A stretch of DNA of 64,000 bases from Macrophomina tecta (GCA_024180945.1 JAKSGN010000037.1:253501-317500); one strand, 5' to 3'. Shown: positions 46,113 to 57,571, counted from the first letter of the stretch. Notes: generated by a model from the letters alone, not told the origin. Numbers and translations: made by a program.

Positions 46113-46286
46113 GTGTGATGTCGAAAGTCCAGCTTCCTCGGTCCCACGAAGTTCTTCTTGCACTAGTTTTATGACCTTTTGATTTGGTATTTTGTTTTTG
46201 GCTCCGGTTCTTCTGCCAGAGCAAATCTTTGGGATATCGGCGACACGATCTTGAAAAAATTGTTCGCGGGGTCGGACTGATCGATG
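46113..46286 (+). other. Host 3' flanking sequence of the truncated gene
   Basis: About 170 bases of unRIPped, normal-composition DNA after the stop codon, ending cgatg at the LTR C edge. It is likely the 3' untranslated region. No gene is seen. Confidence 0.55.
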
Positions 46287-46761
46287 TGTAACGAGCGGGC
46301 CTCTGCCTCTAAGGATCCAAACACCAAAGAGGGAGAAAACCTGTCGAGGGGGTTTTCCTTGAGTAGGTACAAGAAGAGGGTGAGAGCAAGTCAAACACGT
46401 AATAAGACTAAGCACTACGTGCGAAGGCCGTATTACTAATAATATGCGAATTATTATTAAAGTTAACCACGAAGGTTAAAGCTATCTAAGGAGTATAGTT
46501 TATATACAAGTAGAAAAGTATATATAATCTATATACTTAGTAGGTACGTTATACTTAACCGCTACCTCTTCTAAGCGCGGCGAAGTAACTAAGCGGGGGT
46601 GCTTAATAGGCCCTATCCGCTTATTTATCTTAGCGAATAAGCGGGTAGGTCTAACTAATCATAGAGGTTACGTAATCTCAGATTCTTATAATCCCGACTT
46701 CTATTGCTTCTAGTGGGGCTAATTTCTAACTTCTTTAACCTATAGAGGCTACGCTGTAATA
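46287..46761 (-). repeat. LTR C, second copy (475 bp), minus orientation
   Basis: The plus strand starts tgtaacgagcgggcctctgc, the exact reverse of the solo LTR end at 4207, and matches it over at least 170 bases. It ends ggctacgctgtaata, the RIPped reverse of tgttacggcgcagcc. The half next to host DNA is nearly unmutated; the other half is RIPped. The sequence at 46762 (ctatccccccctttaag) is a reversed polypurine tract, so this is the 3' LTR of a minus-strand chromovirus. Confidence 0.88.
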
Positions 46762-46809
46762 CTATCCCCCCCTTTAAGAATCTTTAGCCCGAAGATTTTT
46801 TTATATTAC
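46762..46809 (-). other. Polypurine tract and spacer of an LTR-C chromovirus
   Basis: ctatccccccctttaag reversed is a polypurine tract. It is followed by aatctttagcccgaagattt, the same inverted-repeat spacer found before family-A LTRs. This links LTR C to the A chromoviruses. The stretch is cut at attac by the 166-bp element. Confidence 0.7.
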
Positions 46810-46975
46810 TGTTACAGCGCGGCGACCGTGTTGGGTTTTAGTCGTTGCTACAAAGCCATTCGGCCAACCTCCCATCGACCGCGAGTAGCCGGTCGGTCGA
46901 CAAAAGGTACTGCAATAACCAGCCTAGTGGCTGGTTTACCCCAACAACTCTATATACAGAGGCGTGTTCGTAACA
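46810..46975. mobile_element. 166-bp insertion with TGTTAC...GTAACA ends and attac duplication
   Basis: A sharply bounded, unRIPped, GC-rich sequence with perfect 6-bp inverted ends (tgttac/gtaaca) and perfect 5-bp flanking duplications attac (46805-46809 and 46976-46980). Inside is aaccagcc-tagt-ggctggtt, a perfect 8-bp hairpin, and ctctatatacagag. It has no coding capacity: the two frames predicted across it are accidental. It may be a very small solo LTR or a MITE-like element; 5-bp duplication with TG...CA ends favours an LTR. Confidence 0.82.
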
Positions 46976-47158
46976 ATTACCTATTTTCTTATAGGTTCTT
47001 CTTAGGTCATTTCTTTTCCGTAAGTCCACTATAACCAAACGTAAGCGGGATATAACTAAGAAGCGGCGATGTTTAGCGGCCCTTATAAAGTCTATTCTCT
47101 TTCTAACGGACCGTCCTTATTTCGATTATAAGCTAAACAGTAAGTCGTATAAGGTTAC
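46976..47158 (+). pseudogene. Antisense ORF remnant of the LTR-C chromovirus
   Basis: After the 166-bp insert the spacer resumes, and from about 47022 a frame reads STITKRKRDITKKRRCLAA, then LIKSILFLTDRPYFDYKLN and SKSYKV. It has the same basic start as the antisense ORFs of G1-G4 and the same place relative to the polypurine tract, with no stop in 45 codons. It ends where the B LTR begins at 47159. The start codon is not clear (AAG in place of ATG). Confidence 0.5.
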
Positions 47159-47949
47159 TATTATAAACAACACTCTGCCCTAAGATTACTAAGGAACAAG
47201 ACCCCCGACTAAGAATCTAAATAAGCTAAATTATCCGGAATAGTCTTTACTAAAAGTCTATAGCCTAGCCTTTTTAGGTTTGGGCCGAATCCACGGACTT
47301 TATAGCCGGAAAACTGGATAAACTAAGAAATCAGGCCCGTGCCAGGCCGTACCCAGCCTGGCAGGCAGGCCCGAGGGCCCGAGCCGGGCCTACCCACCTA
47401 AGTACCCTATACCCACCTGGAGACCGACCTCTCAGAATAGAATAAGATTTTCGAACAAGAAACTAGCCTGGTTACTAAGCAACTTTTACTAAGAAACACT
47501 AGCGCTAGCATTATTCGTTTAAGAGTTATTTAGTAACACGTCTAGACTACCCGGAGAGACGCCTAAGACTAAACAAGACGTTCGGATTAGAATCTCGGAG
47601 CTAAACCACGGACTTAGGATTTAATTACTAATCCTAATTATAAATACGATAATCTAGAGGTCCGCGGACTAATAGAAGCGTATTTTAACCTCGCTTTTAA
47701 TTAAGTTAAGATTAAGATCTATGTTCGTAGCCGAATAGATCTCTATCTAAGTTCCGGCTAGCTATATATATAAGTCTCTTTATTTTCCTACTAGATTAGT
47801 TCTTTAAGTAAGTAATTTAACTACTTCGACCCTAAGACTTTAAGTTTATTCTAAGAATCCCCCAACTCACGGAGCCTTAAGCTTAACTAAGCTAGGCGAT
47901 AAGAACTTTATTAGACCTACGTGCCTTTATCCGACCCCCGTCTTTAATA
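47159..47949 (+). repeat. Family-B LTR (791 bp), plus orientation
   Basis: It starts tattataaacaacactctgccc and ends cccgtctttaata. It aligns over its length with the reverse of 17224-18014 and has the same size. Flanks differ: gttac at left (chromovirus antisense ORF) and tatag at right (family-A LTR). tatag is the reverse of ctata at 18015, the outer flank of the other B LTR. Confidence 0.9.
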
Positions 47950-48379
47950 TATAGGCACTAACGCTTATTTTCTAGAATCTAACTTTTATATTAGTTAAGA
48001 AAGTATTATACTACTAAACTATTATTTTTTAAATTATATAAGTTATTCGACTTTTTTTTATTTATTTCTCTTAGCCTAAAGCTAGTTTCTAGAATTTATA
48101 ATTCTTTTCTTAGAAATATTTTTCCCTTATAGAAGTTCGACTTAGTCGGTATTTTTATAGATTTACTATACTATATAGGCGTTATTTTTATATAGGCTTT
48201 TGCTATTATTTTATCTAGGCCTATATATACTATTCTTTCTTAAGGCTATTTTTTATACGGGCGCACTAGTATTATAGCTTTACTATTTTTACGGGCTTTT
48301 AGCTTCTATAGTATCTTTTTCTATATAGGTTTTTTATTTATAGAATTATAAAGCCCTTATTTTTCTAGGATTTATAATA
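47950..48379 (-). repeat. 5' half of a family-A LTR, minus orientation
   Basis: It runs from tataggcactaacgc to ctaggatttataata, the reversed first 430 bases of a family-A LTR. The break point coincides with that of the half-LTR at 18015-18376, and the two sum to 787 bp with one shared 5-bp target site. Confidence 0.85.
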
Positions 48380-48912
48380 TTATTCCCTCTTTTAAAGATC
48401 TTTAGTCTAAAGATTTATTTATTTATTTATATTTTAGGCTTTTTATATCTTTCTATTTTTTCTTTTTATAAGTTCTTTCTATAATATCTTCTAAACGTAA
48501 GCGCGATAAATAGTAGATTAAGTATAAGTTTCTTAGTATAAAGATTAATTCTTTATATATATTTTTAGATCTTAATATACTAATTTCTTATACTCGGTGT
48601 CTTTTATTAGAAGAGAAGAGTAAGCCTATTATATATTATATTACTCTAGAATATTTATACTATAGAGAGGGTACTTGTCGTAGTAATATCTACTATAATA
48701 CTAGTAGTATAGAAAAGAGTAATTATAAGTTTCTTTTATTTTTTTTCAACTTATTCTAATTTTTCTTTTTTAGTTATTCGCCTTAAGCGTACTATTACTA
48801 ATAAGATAAAGGCTTTAAATATTATTTCTAAGCTAATATTTAAGTTACGTACTATCTTATCTCGCTTAGAACGTTCCTATAAATAAAAGATTTTATTATA
48901 GTATCGTAGTAG
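48380..48912 (+). pseudogene. Chromovirus G5 remnant: antisense ORF, 5' part
   Basis: A reversed polypurine tract (ttattccctcttttaaag) precedes a frame from 48484 (ATA for ATG): SSKRKRDK, KINSLYIFLDLNILISYTRC, LLLEEKSKPIIYYITLEYL. Exon 1 is 235 bases and the intron 55 bases (donor GTAATT at 48719, acceptor TTTAG ending 48773), identical in size to G4. Exon 2 reads IRLKRTITNKIKALNTISK. It is cut at 48913 by the G6 LTR. This copy independently supports the intron. Confidence 0.62.
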
Positions 48913-49692
48913 TATTATAAATCCTAGAGAAATAAGGGCCTTATAATTCTATGAATAAAAAGCCTATATAGAAAAAGATACCGTAGAGGCTAAAAACCCG
49001 TAAAAATAGTAGAGCTATAATACTAGTACGTTTGTACGAGAAAAATAGCCTTAAGAAAAAATAGCGCGTATAGGTCTAAATAAAATAGTAGTAAAAGCCC
49101 GTATAGAAATAATATCTATATAGTATAATAAGACTACGGAAATACTAACTAGATTAAACTTTTATAAAAAAAGAATATCTCTAAGAAAAGAATTATAAAT
49201 CTTAAAAACCGGCTTTAGGCTAAAAAAAATAAATAGAAGAAAGTTAGATAACTTATATAATCTAAAAGATAATAGTCTAGTAGTATAATACTCTCTTAAC
49301 TAATATAGAAGTTAGTTTCTAGAAAATAGGCTTTAGCGCCTAAGTTATATAAAATCTATAGGGCCTACCTAGATTAATCTAATCTAAGATTAATAATTTA
49401 ATATCTTTAATCTAGCTACTTTAATCTAGCTATATTAATCTAGATTACTATAACTTTTTTATAGTATATAGATATACTTCTTAGATAGTACTTTAATCTT
49501 TATAGTTAACTTAAGGTTCTAATATAATACTATTAAAGGTAATAAGCCTAACGCGTACTACATATTAATATATTATATAATTACTACTATTATTTTAATT
49601 CTTTATTCTTCTCTTATCTCTTAAGGTAAATTCCTTAGCTATATAATTCTACTAGGCGATTTTAAAGCCTAGTAAAAAAGACTACTATTATA
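48913..49692 (+). repeat. G6 5' LTR (family A, 780 bp)
   Basis: It starts tattataaatcctagag and ends gactactattata, inserted in the G5 antisense ORF. The plus-strand leader ctttaactacttattcttataag follows. Confidence 0.9.
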
Positions 49693-49738
49693 CTTTAACT
49701 ACTTATTCTTATAAGAGAAGATAATTTCGAGAAAAAAA

Positions 49739-49940
49739 ATACTTAATAATAAGATAGTATTATTTAATACTTAATACTAACTAAGTAATATAATAAATAA
49801 TATTAATATAAATAATAACGGTTTTCTATAGCTAACTATAGCCGACCTCTTTTAGGTTATTTAAGATATATAAGGCTAGATCGGCGAACTATATAAATAA
49901 CTCTAGAAGTAGACTAACGAGAATAACTAGCTTTATTAAT
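49739..49940 (+). pseudogene. gag: G6 gag, 5' fragment
   Basis: ATA at 49739 starts LNNKIVLFN in place of MLNDKIVLSN. It is colinear with other A gag starts for about 200 bases, including agctaactatagccgacctc, then stops abruptly after ctttattaat. The rest of G6 is missing. Confidence 0.7.
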
Positions 49941-50551
49941 TATAAAGCGCTGAGGCTTGGGTGAAGGATTACTAAGCTATATTATAAATAATATAGCCTA
50001 GTAAGCAGTCGGAAGGAGATAATTCTCTAAGAGAGAAGTAGATAGGAGATTTAATAAAGAAGAATAAGAGGGAAAGTAAAAGATAGAATAAAGCTTTTAT
50101 TAGCTTATATCTCGTTTCTTAGTATTGCGCGTCTCTAAGAACGAAACTACGGTGCTATCTAGAGCTCCTTATATATACTTATTTCTTATATAAGTAGATC
50201 CTTCTAGATATACCGTATTAGAAATCCAACGAGGGTAATTTATAAGAAATAAGGTTCTAGCCATAATCCTTATCCATTTTATATAATTTTTATATCGTAA
50301 TAACTGGAAATGATTGAACTTTTATAATATATAAAAGGAATTTTAGTAGGGGCTATACCCGTTTAGTTATTAGTTAGTAAAGTAGGGTAGCGAATTTTGC
50401 TACCTTAGTTTGCTACCGTAGTTTGCTACCGTAGTTTACCACTGCTATAACTTCGAGGTATATTCGTTATATACCTTAGATAGTATTCTAATACCTAAGG
50501 TAATATATTAATAAGCTACGCTTATATAAGCTTACTTATTAATATTTAACA
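49941..50551 (-). repeat. LTR-like sequence D (611 bp) at a rearrangement junction
   Basis: Read on the minus strand it begins tgttaaatattaataagtaag and ends cctcagcgctttata, as expected for TG...CA after RIP. It has a TATA-like tatataaggagctc (about 50190) and an aataaa/aataaag site. It is unlike LTRs A, B and C. The flanks do not form a duplication: left is plus-strand gag, right is minus-strand gag. I infer an LTR of a further family at which two chromovirus copies were joined. A non-LTR origin is not excluded. Confidence 0.5.
50396..50434 (+). repeat. 13-bp tandem repeat (tttgctaccgtag, three units)
   Basis: Three contiguous 13-bp units (tttgctaccttag, tttgctaccgtag, tttgctaccgtag) are followed by a partial tttacc. 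Just upstream is ggtagc-gaatttt-gctacc, a perfect 6-bp inverted repeat using the same gctacc core. They are probably repeated binding sites in the LTR-like sequence D. Confidence 0.7.
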
Positions 50552-50705
50552 GAAGTTTACTGATTTAGCCTTATATATCTTAGATAACCTAAAAGAGGTC
50601 GGCTATAGTTAGCTATAAAAGATCGTTATTATTTATATCTACGTTATTTATTATATTACTTAGTTAGCGTTAAGTATTAGATAATACTATCTTATTATTA
50701 AATAT
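50552..50705 (-). pseudogene. gag: G7 gag, 5' fragment
   Basis: The minus-strand gag start (ATA at 50705, LNNKIVLSN) is colinear with G4 45147 downward for about 150 bases, ending at the D junction. It breaks about 55 bases earlier in gag than G6, so the two gag ends are not one palindrome. Confidence 0.68.
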
Positions 50706-50748
50706 TTTTTTTCGGAACTACCTTCTCTTATAAGAATAGTAGTTAAAG

Positions 50749-51482
50749 TATAACGGTAGCCTCTTTTACTAGGCTTCGAAGTTACCTAGTAGAATTAGAT
50801 AGCGGTAAGGTTTACCTTAAAGGATAAGAGAAGAATAAAGAATTAGAATAAAAAGTAGTAGTTACGTAATAAATTAGTACGCGGTATGCGTTAGGCTTAT
50901 TATCTCTAAGAAGTCTATATTAGAATCTTAAGTTAACTATAAAGATTAAAGTACTATCTAATAAGTATACTTATATACTATAGAAAAGCTATAATAATCT
51001 AGATCTATATATATTAGATCTTTAGAGTTTAGATCTATAAGCCTTAGATCTATATAGATCTAAGGTAAACCTTAGTAGATCTTATATAACTTAGGTACTA
51101 AGGCCTATTTTTTAAAACCCGACTTTTACCTTAATAAGTAAATAATATATTTACTATTCTCTTATTCGTTTCTCGTGTTCTAAATTAGTTTTCTAGATTT
51201 ATAACTTTTTTTTTACAATAGTTCTTTCTCTATAAAATCTCGGTTCTACTATTCTTCCGGGTAGTTATTATACTACGCGGGCGTCGTTTTTGTACGGACC
51301 TCTATTACTATCTAGCCTAGGACTATATACGCTATCTTTCCTTAAGGCTAGTTTTCCCGTACGGGTATTCTAGCCGTACGGCTCTACTACCCGTAAGAAT
51401 TCTTAGCTTCTATAGTACTTCTTTTCGTACGGGCTTTCTATCTATAGGATTATAAAGCCCTTATTCTCTAGGATTTATAATA
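50749..51482 (-). repeat. G7 5' LTR (family A, 734 bp)
   Basis: Plus strand from tataacggtagcctcttttac to taggatttataata. It is inserted into the 3' internal region of G8, because the next bases continue the G8 antisense ORF. Confidence 0.88.
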
Positions 51483-51589
51483 TTAACTAGGTATGATTAT
51501 TTTTATTCTCTAATTTTAATTTTAGGTTTTTTATATATAATAAGTCAATAGCTTTAGTTAATCTAGGTTTTAACGGTAGAATTTATTAA
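51483..51589 (+). pseudogene. G8 antisense ORF, 3' tail
   Basis: The last 35 or so codons of the antisense frame: FSNFNFRFFIYN, then LVNLGFNGRIY, TAA 51587-51589. It aligns with the G4 end (39150-39258). The 5' part was displaced by G7. Confidence 0.55.
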
Positions 51590-54500
51590 TAAGTTCTTAA
51601 TAGTTATAGAGTTTTAGTAGTTTTTAGATATTATTCTAGTCTTTCTTTTATTTAAGAAGGTATTAAAACTAACTATTAATATAGTTACTATCTAGAACTT
51701 ATTTTATATTTTAGTCTATATTCTTATTAGTATCTAGATTTTCTAGTAGTATTTTCTTCGTTTAGTATAATAGTATAGTATTTTCTAGTACTAGTTTAAG
51801 AAGTAAGATGTAAAATATAAAATATATCTATATAGTATTAGATAATCTAAGGTAGAAATTAATCTTTTTAATTTATTTTTTAATTTTAAATAGTTTAATT
51901 TTCTTAACGTCTAATTTATTATTTAGTTGTTTTATCTTAATATTTTTTTTAAGAAGATAAACTTTATTTTTTTCTTTTAGCTTTAGTATCTTCTAGTATT
52001 ATCTATTATAGTATTTATCTATTTATAGGGCTATAAATTCGAGATCTAGATATAATTATTTATAGAGTATCTTTAGCTAGTCTACTTTAAGAATCTCTTT
52101 TTAGACTAGAAATTCGCTTAGTACTAGCTCTTTATAAGCTATAGACTTATAACCATAGTTAACGTAGAATAGAGATTCTTATATAGCTAACACTTTTAAG
52201 CTATTATATATAAACTATACGAGTAGTAGTAGCTTAACCTAATTATCTTATATATAATTAAGATAGTAGCATAAATACTATTCTAGCATTTAATTTATTT
52301 ATTCTATTTATTTATTTATTTAAGAATATATCGTGGTTAAAAGCTTATACTTAGCTCTAAGCTAGTAAATAAGAGTTTACTAGAATTAAAATATAAATAG
52401 CTAATCTCTATCTAATATAAGCTCTTCTAGTAGTCCGTAATTACTAAGAATTATTTTAAGAAATATATAGATAAGTTCTTTTATATTTACTATCTTAAGA
52501 TATAGTAGATAATATACGTACTTTATTATTCTATTAACGATAACTAGAATTAAGTTATATTTAATCTTAGTAAGTAGTTCTTCTAACTTAGATAGATCTA
52601 TAATAAAATCTAGCGAGATAAATTACTAAGGGCGCTTTAGTACTAGTAGTAGCTAAAGTAGTTTATAGAATATATATTTTATAGCCTTACTTCTAATATA
52701 AAAATTATATTATAAGACTATCTATTAAACCGTTCTTCTAAGCCTTAGAAAGTAGTAGCTTTTTATAATTTACTTTATTATCTTATCTATTTCTTAATAA
52801 CTATATACTAAGGCTTTATATATATTCTTTATAAGCTCTTTCTATAGTTTAACTAGGATATAGACTAATTCTAAAAATAGAATTATACTATTTATATTTC
52901 TAGTTACTTAGGGATTATCTTTAAGCTCTTCGATTTCTTAGATTACTACGTTATTTATATAGGCTTTTTAAATCTTTTACTTCTATTCATTACCTTTAAG
53001 GTATATCGCTAGAACGAATAGTTTAACTAAAATAAGCGAGTTATCTAGTTCTTTCTTAAGCTATATTTATTCTAGGCTATAAATAGCTATAATCTAGCGG
53101 CTATAGCTAGTAGATATAAAAGATCTATTCTTTTATATATTAAGTATTACTAGTTACGAACTTAGCTTTTTTTTAATATAGTTAGCTCGTCTACTTAGTA
53201 TATTTATATAAGTATTCTTAGATTTCTTTCTATAGATAATCTTTATATTATAAAACGCTAGCTTTTTAGCCTATTAAATCTATCGATAGTTTAATTCTTT
53301 AATAGTAGTAAAGTATAAGAGGTTCTTATAGTTATAGTAAATTATAACTTAGTATTTAGCATCTTTAAGATAGTATCTCTATTCTTTAAAAGCTATGACT
53401 ATAGTTAAGAGTTTTTTATTATAGATATTATAGTTTTTTTTAGTAGGTATTATTTTTCTTAAGTAGTAAGTAATAGAATATAGTTTATCTTTTTTATTTA
53501 GCTAACTAAGTACGGCTTCTATAGTATAGTCTAAAGCGTTAGTCTCTACCGTAATTAGTAGATCTAGGTTATAAAGCTCTAGAACTAGTACTTCTATAAA
53601 TATTTACTTTAGTAAGTTAAACGCTTATTATTATTTTTCTCTTTATATAAACCCGTGTTCTTTCTTAGTAATATTAGTTAGAGGTACCGCTATTTTAGAG
53701 TAGTTTATAATAAACTTTTAGTAAAAGTTAATAAATCTAAGAAAGAATTATACTTCTTTAATAGTTTATAGTATTAGCTAATCTCTAATTACGTCTAGTT
53801 TTTTATTATCTATACTAATATATTCTAGGGTAATAATAAATTCTAAGTATTTTATTTTTTATATATACTACTTACTTTTTTTTAGGGCTACTTAGAGGTT
53901 TTATTCGTCTAAAGTCTTTAGAATTTTCTTTACGTACTTAGTATATTCTTTAAGTATCTTTAAATATATTAGAATATTATCTAGGTAGACTAACGTAAAT
54001 ATATCTAAATATAAATATAAAGTATTATTAACTAAGCTCTAAAAGATAGCTAGTACGTTAGTAAGCCTAAAAAATATTATTATATACTTATAATATCTAA
54101 ATCGCGTTTAAAATACTATTTTCTATTCTTTATCTTTCTTAATATAGACTAGGTAGTAATCTTCTTAGAGATCTAATTTTATAAAAAACTTAGTATTATA
54201 AAGCTTATTTTATAATTTATTAATACGAGATAGTAGATATTAGTTTTTAATTATAATATTATTTAGCTATCTATAGTTAATATAAAGGTAGAGCTTACTA
54301 TTCTTCTTTAGAATAAATAGAATAGAATACTCTATTAGTAATTATAAGAATCGTATATATTCTCGTTCTAGGTTTTTATTAATATATTTTTATAGTACTT
54401 TAGCCTCTATCTTAGATAAGAAATAAATAGGCTTAAAAGCGGATTATATTTCTAAAAGTAAAGATATCTTATAATTCTATAACTAATACTCTAGTAGTTA

Positions 54501-55400
54501 TTCTTTATTTCTTTCTTAGAATATTCTTAATATATTCTAGAATTCTTATAGAACTATCTCTAATTTTAGTATAGATACTAATTTATTCTTAGTAGATCTT
54601 ATAATTTTACTAAGGTCTATGCTAATCTTAGCTACTAAAATATCTTTACTGTTATAGCTCTTATATCTAAGAAAACTAATATTTATTTTATCTAGGTAAC
54701 TATACTATCTATTAAGTCTTTAAAAGTAGTTTTTTTTTAACTAGCTTTAGGCTATTCTTATTTTTATTTATAAGGCTCTATATTATATAAGTAAAAGTCT
54801 TTTATTTAGTATTCTTACTAGATTTTATATAAATTATATAGGCCTTTTCTCTTTGTCTTATTATAAGTTTTAGTATTTAATAGCTAATAGTCTTAATATC
54901 TATAAATATATTATTATTCCGCTATTTTAGCTTAAAGATTTTACTTTAGCTTTTAGGCTCTAGTACTTTTTTTAGCTCTATTAGCTTCTTCTTATTATTA
55001 TAAGATAGCATCTATAGTATTTATTAAAAAACGTAATAGTCTTTATTCTCTAGCTAATATATAGCTTATAAGTTTTTAGCTACGATATTTTTAGAATAAT
55101 ATTGTATTTAAAAATTATTATTACGTTAAGGTTAATTTATTTTTAGTAGTTATTAATAGTAAGGGGTATTTTTTCTATCTTAATTTATATTTAGCTATTT
55201 TTATATTATACTAGGGAGTTATCTACCGTACTTAGCTAATAAGAGTAATTCTTAGCTTACTAGAGTAGTTAGTTCTTAATAATAAACTTAGAATTAATGA
55301 ATACGCCTTATAGATATATTTTTAGTTTTATATTAGAGTATATTAAAAATTTTTTTTTAACTCTACTACTATTAATTATAGCTATTACCTTTTTCCTATA
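51590..55400 (-). pseudogene. pol: G8 pol: protease to chromodomain (RIPped)
   Basis: Colinear with G4 pol on the minus strand, with RT YLDN-type block near 53960-54010, integrase DFI.DLSK near 52590-52615, and chromodomain remnants near 51640-51740. Within the protease, at about 55313-55370, there is an extra segment of some 57 bases absent from G1, G4 and G9. Confidence 0.78.
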
Positions 55401-57526
55401 GAATATAACTAGAATATATAAAAGTTAATATAAGTTTAATCTAGTAGGTATAATTCCGTTCGCTATATATATAATCTAGTTAAAAAATCTATCTAACGGC
55501 CCCTTCTAAGATTTTTATCTAGGAAAGCCGTTTAGTTTTTTAATATAGATCGTCCCGTTATTTTATAATAAATATATTTATTCTATTTATTAATTAGAAC
55601 TAGAATATCTTTCTATTACATTTATTTATTATACTTAATTAGTTATCTCTAGTAGATCTACCTATTTTAGACCTAATATTAAAAGATAGATATATTATAT
55701 TTTTTATAGAATATTTATTATAAGGTACTTCTATCTCTAGTTACTATACCGTACTAATAAAGAATATAGACTATATCGCGGAGATACTATAGATCTTAGC
55801 GTTATTATACTTCTCGTATCTTGTTTTTTAGCTAGAATATAAGTTTATTAGCTATCTTAAATAGTTTCTTTTTAAGAATTCTAGGTATTATTTTACTAAA
55901 CGCGTATATATATCTTTCTTTACTATATCTTATATTATTATGTCCCGAGATTAATTATAGAACCTAGAATTTAAGTAACTATAAATTTTAAACTATTAAA
56001 AATACGACGTATCTCTTTATATTAAGCTAGGTACTTAGTTATTCTTATAAGCGTAGTTTTATTCTACTACTACTCATTATCGATCGTACTTAATTTTAGA
56101 ATACTATTATATAGTTCTCTTATATTATTATTAACTAGGTCTTTATTATTAAAAAAAGCTTTAATAAGCTCTTTCTCTATTCTTAGAGTTATATTAATAT
56201 ATTATAGCTCTTTAGAATACTAGCCTATAACGTTCTTATTACTCTAGTAAGTAGTATAATTATTATTATAATAGACTATCTAGCTAAGCTTTTAATATTT
56301 AATACTTTAGTTTTCTTTATATTACTTATTAATTTTAGTAAAGGAGTTTTCTTATTTAGTAACTATAGAGATCTCTTAGCTTTTTAATTTTTACGTTATA
56401 GCTAAGACTTATTTATTTTTCTTAAGATAGTAGTATATCTTTTTCTAAGTTTTATTATAGTAGATATATAGTTCTTTTTTAAATTTTTATTTTTACTCTA
56501 GAATTTATTTTTTATATTATTTTTTTTATAGTCGTTATTTTTTCTTCTATAGTAGTTATTTTTTTTAGGTAGGTTATTTTAGTAGTTAATATTATTTAGC
56601 TCTATAGTATCTTCTTCTTTCTAAGTATATCTAGGGCACGCTAGATACGAAGTATTAACGCTATAGTTTATCTTATACTTCTCGAATTAGTACTTAAAGA
56701 GGCGGTTATTATATTTAATAGCTAGCTTAATAAGCTTATCTAGGGTCTCAGAATTATTTTATATTATAAGTTAGTCTTTAATTCTTTCTTTAAGTCCTCG
56801 GTAGTAGTAATCTATAAGGGCGTAGTTAAACTAGTTATCTAGATAAGCCGCGGTCTTTTAGAATTTTATAATATAGTCTACTACTAAGGTCTTTTAATAA
56901 ATATTTATAACGGCTTATTAGGCCTTATTAACCTTATTAAGGTCTCTAAAGCTTTACTTAATCTAAGTTATAAAGTACTTATAGTTACTAAAGACTTTTT
57001 TAGTATTTTTTTTATATACTTCTAGTTTCTTCTTTATTTAGTCTCTAAGATAGGGCTCGAACTACTATACCGTAATATTGTAAAAATAGATAGTAGCGAA
57101 TATTATCTTCTTATTATTAGTAGAAAAGTTCCTAGAGTTAAAAAAGAAGTATAAGTTAAGTTATAAAAGAAAGATCTAGAGCTTCTTTTAATTACTATAG
57201 AATAGATCTAGCTTAGCTATCTTCGTACTTCTATTAAAAGGTTAAGTCGTTATTAATACTAAAATATAAATAGATACTAGAGTAGAAATTATTAGAATAG
57301 CTTAGTTATAAAGTTTATCTATTTATTAATAGAGTTAGTTATTCTTATTAGTCTACTTCTAGAGTTATTTACGTAGTTCGCTAATCTAGTCTTATATATT
57401 TTAAATAATCTAAAAGAGATTAGCTATAGTTAGCTATAAAAAACTATTATTATTTATATTAATATTATTTATTATATTACTTAGTTAGCATTAAGTATTA
57501 AGTAATATTATTATATTATTAAGTAT
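55400..57526 (-). pseudogene. gag: G8 gag (RIPped)
   Basis: Start inferred at 57526 (ATA; LNNIIILLNT by colinearity with MLNDKIVLSN in G4). The rest aligns with G4 gag by position. Very dense stops. No readable zinc knuckle remains. Confidence 0.68.
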
Positions 57527-57571
57527 TCTTTTTCTCGGAACTATCTTCTCTTATAAGAATAGTAGTTAAAG

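Noticed and set aside
45891..46415. 174-codon minus-strand ORF (and 45901-46224, 46169-46372, 45959-46174)
   Set aside because: It spans LTR C, host 3' DNA and the G4 LTR on the wrong strand. Its first part repeats the peptide GVWILRGRGPLVT that LTR C also yields at 4091-4288; the poly-Leu/Ala runs are CAG repeats in other frames.
46828..47038. Two short ORFs (68 and 66 codons) on both strands
   Set aside because: They run across the boundary of the 166-bp insertion into chromovirus sequence, so they cannot be conserved genes.
50396..50434. CRISPR array
   Set aside because: Units of 13 bp are contiguous without spacers, and the DNA is fungal.
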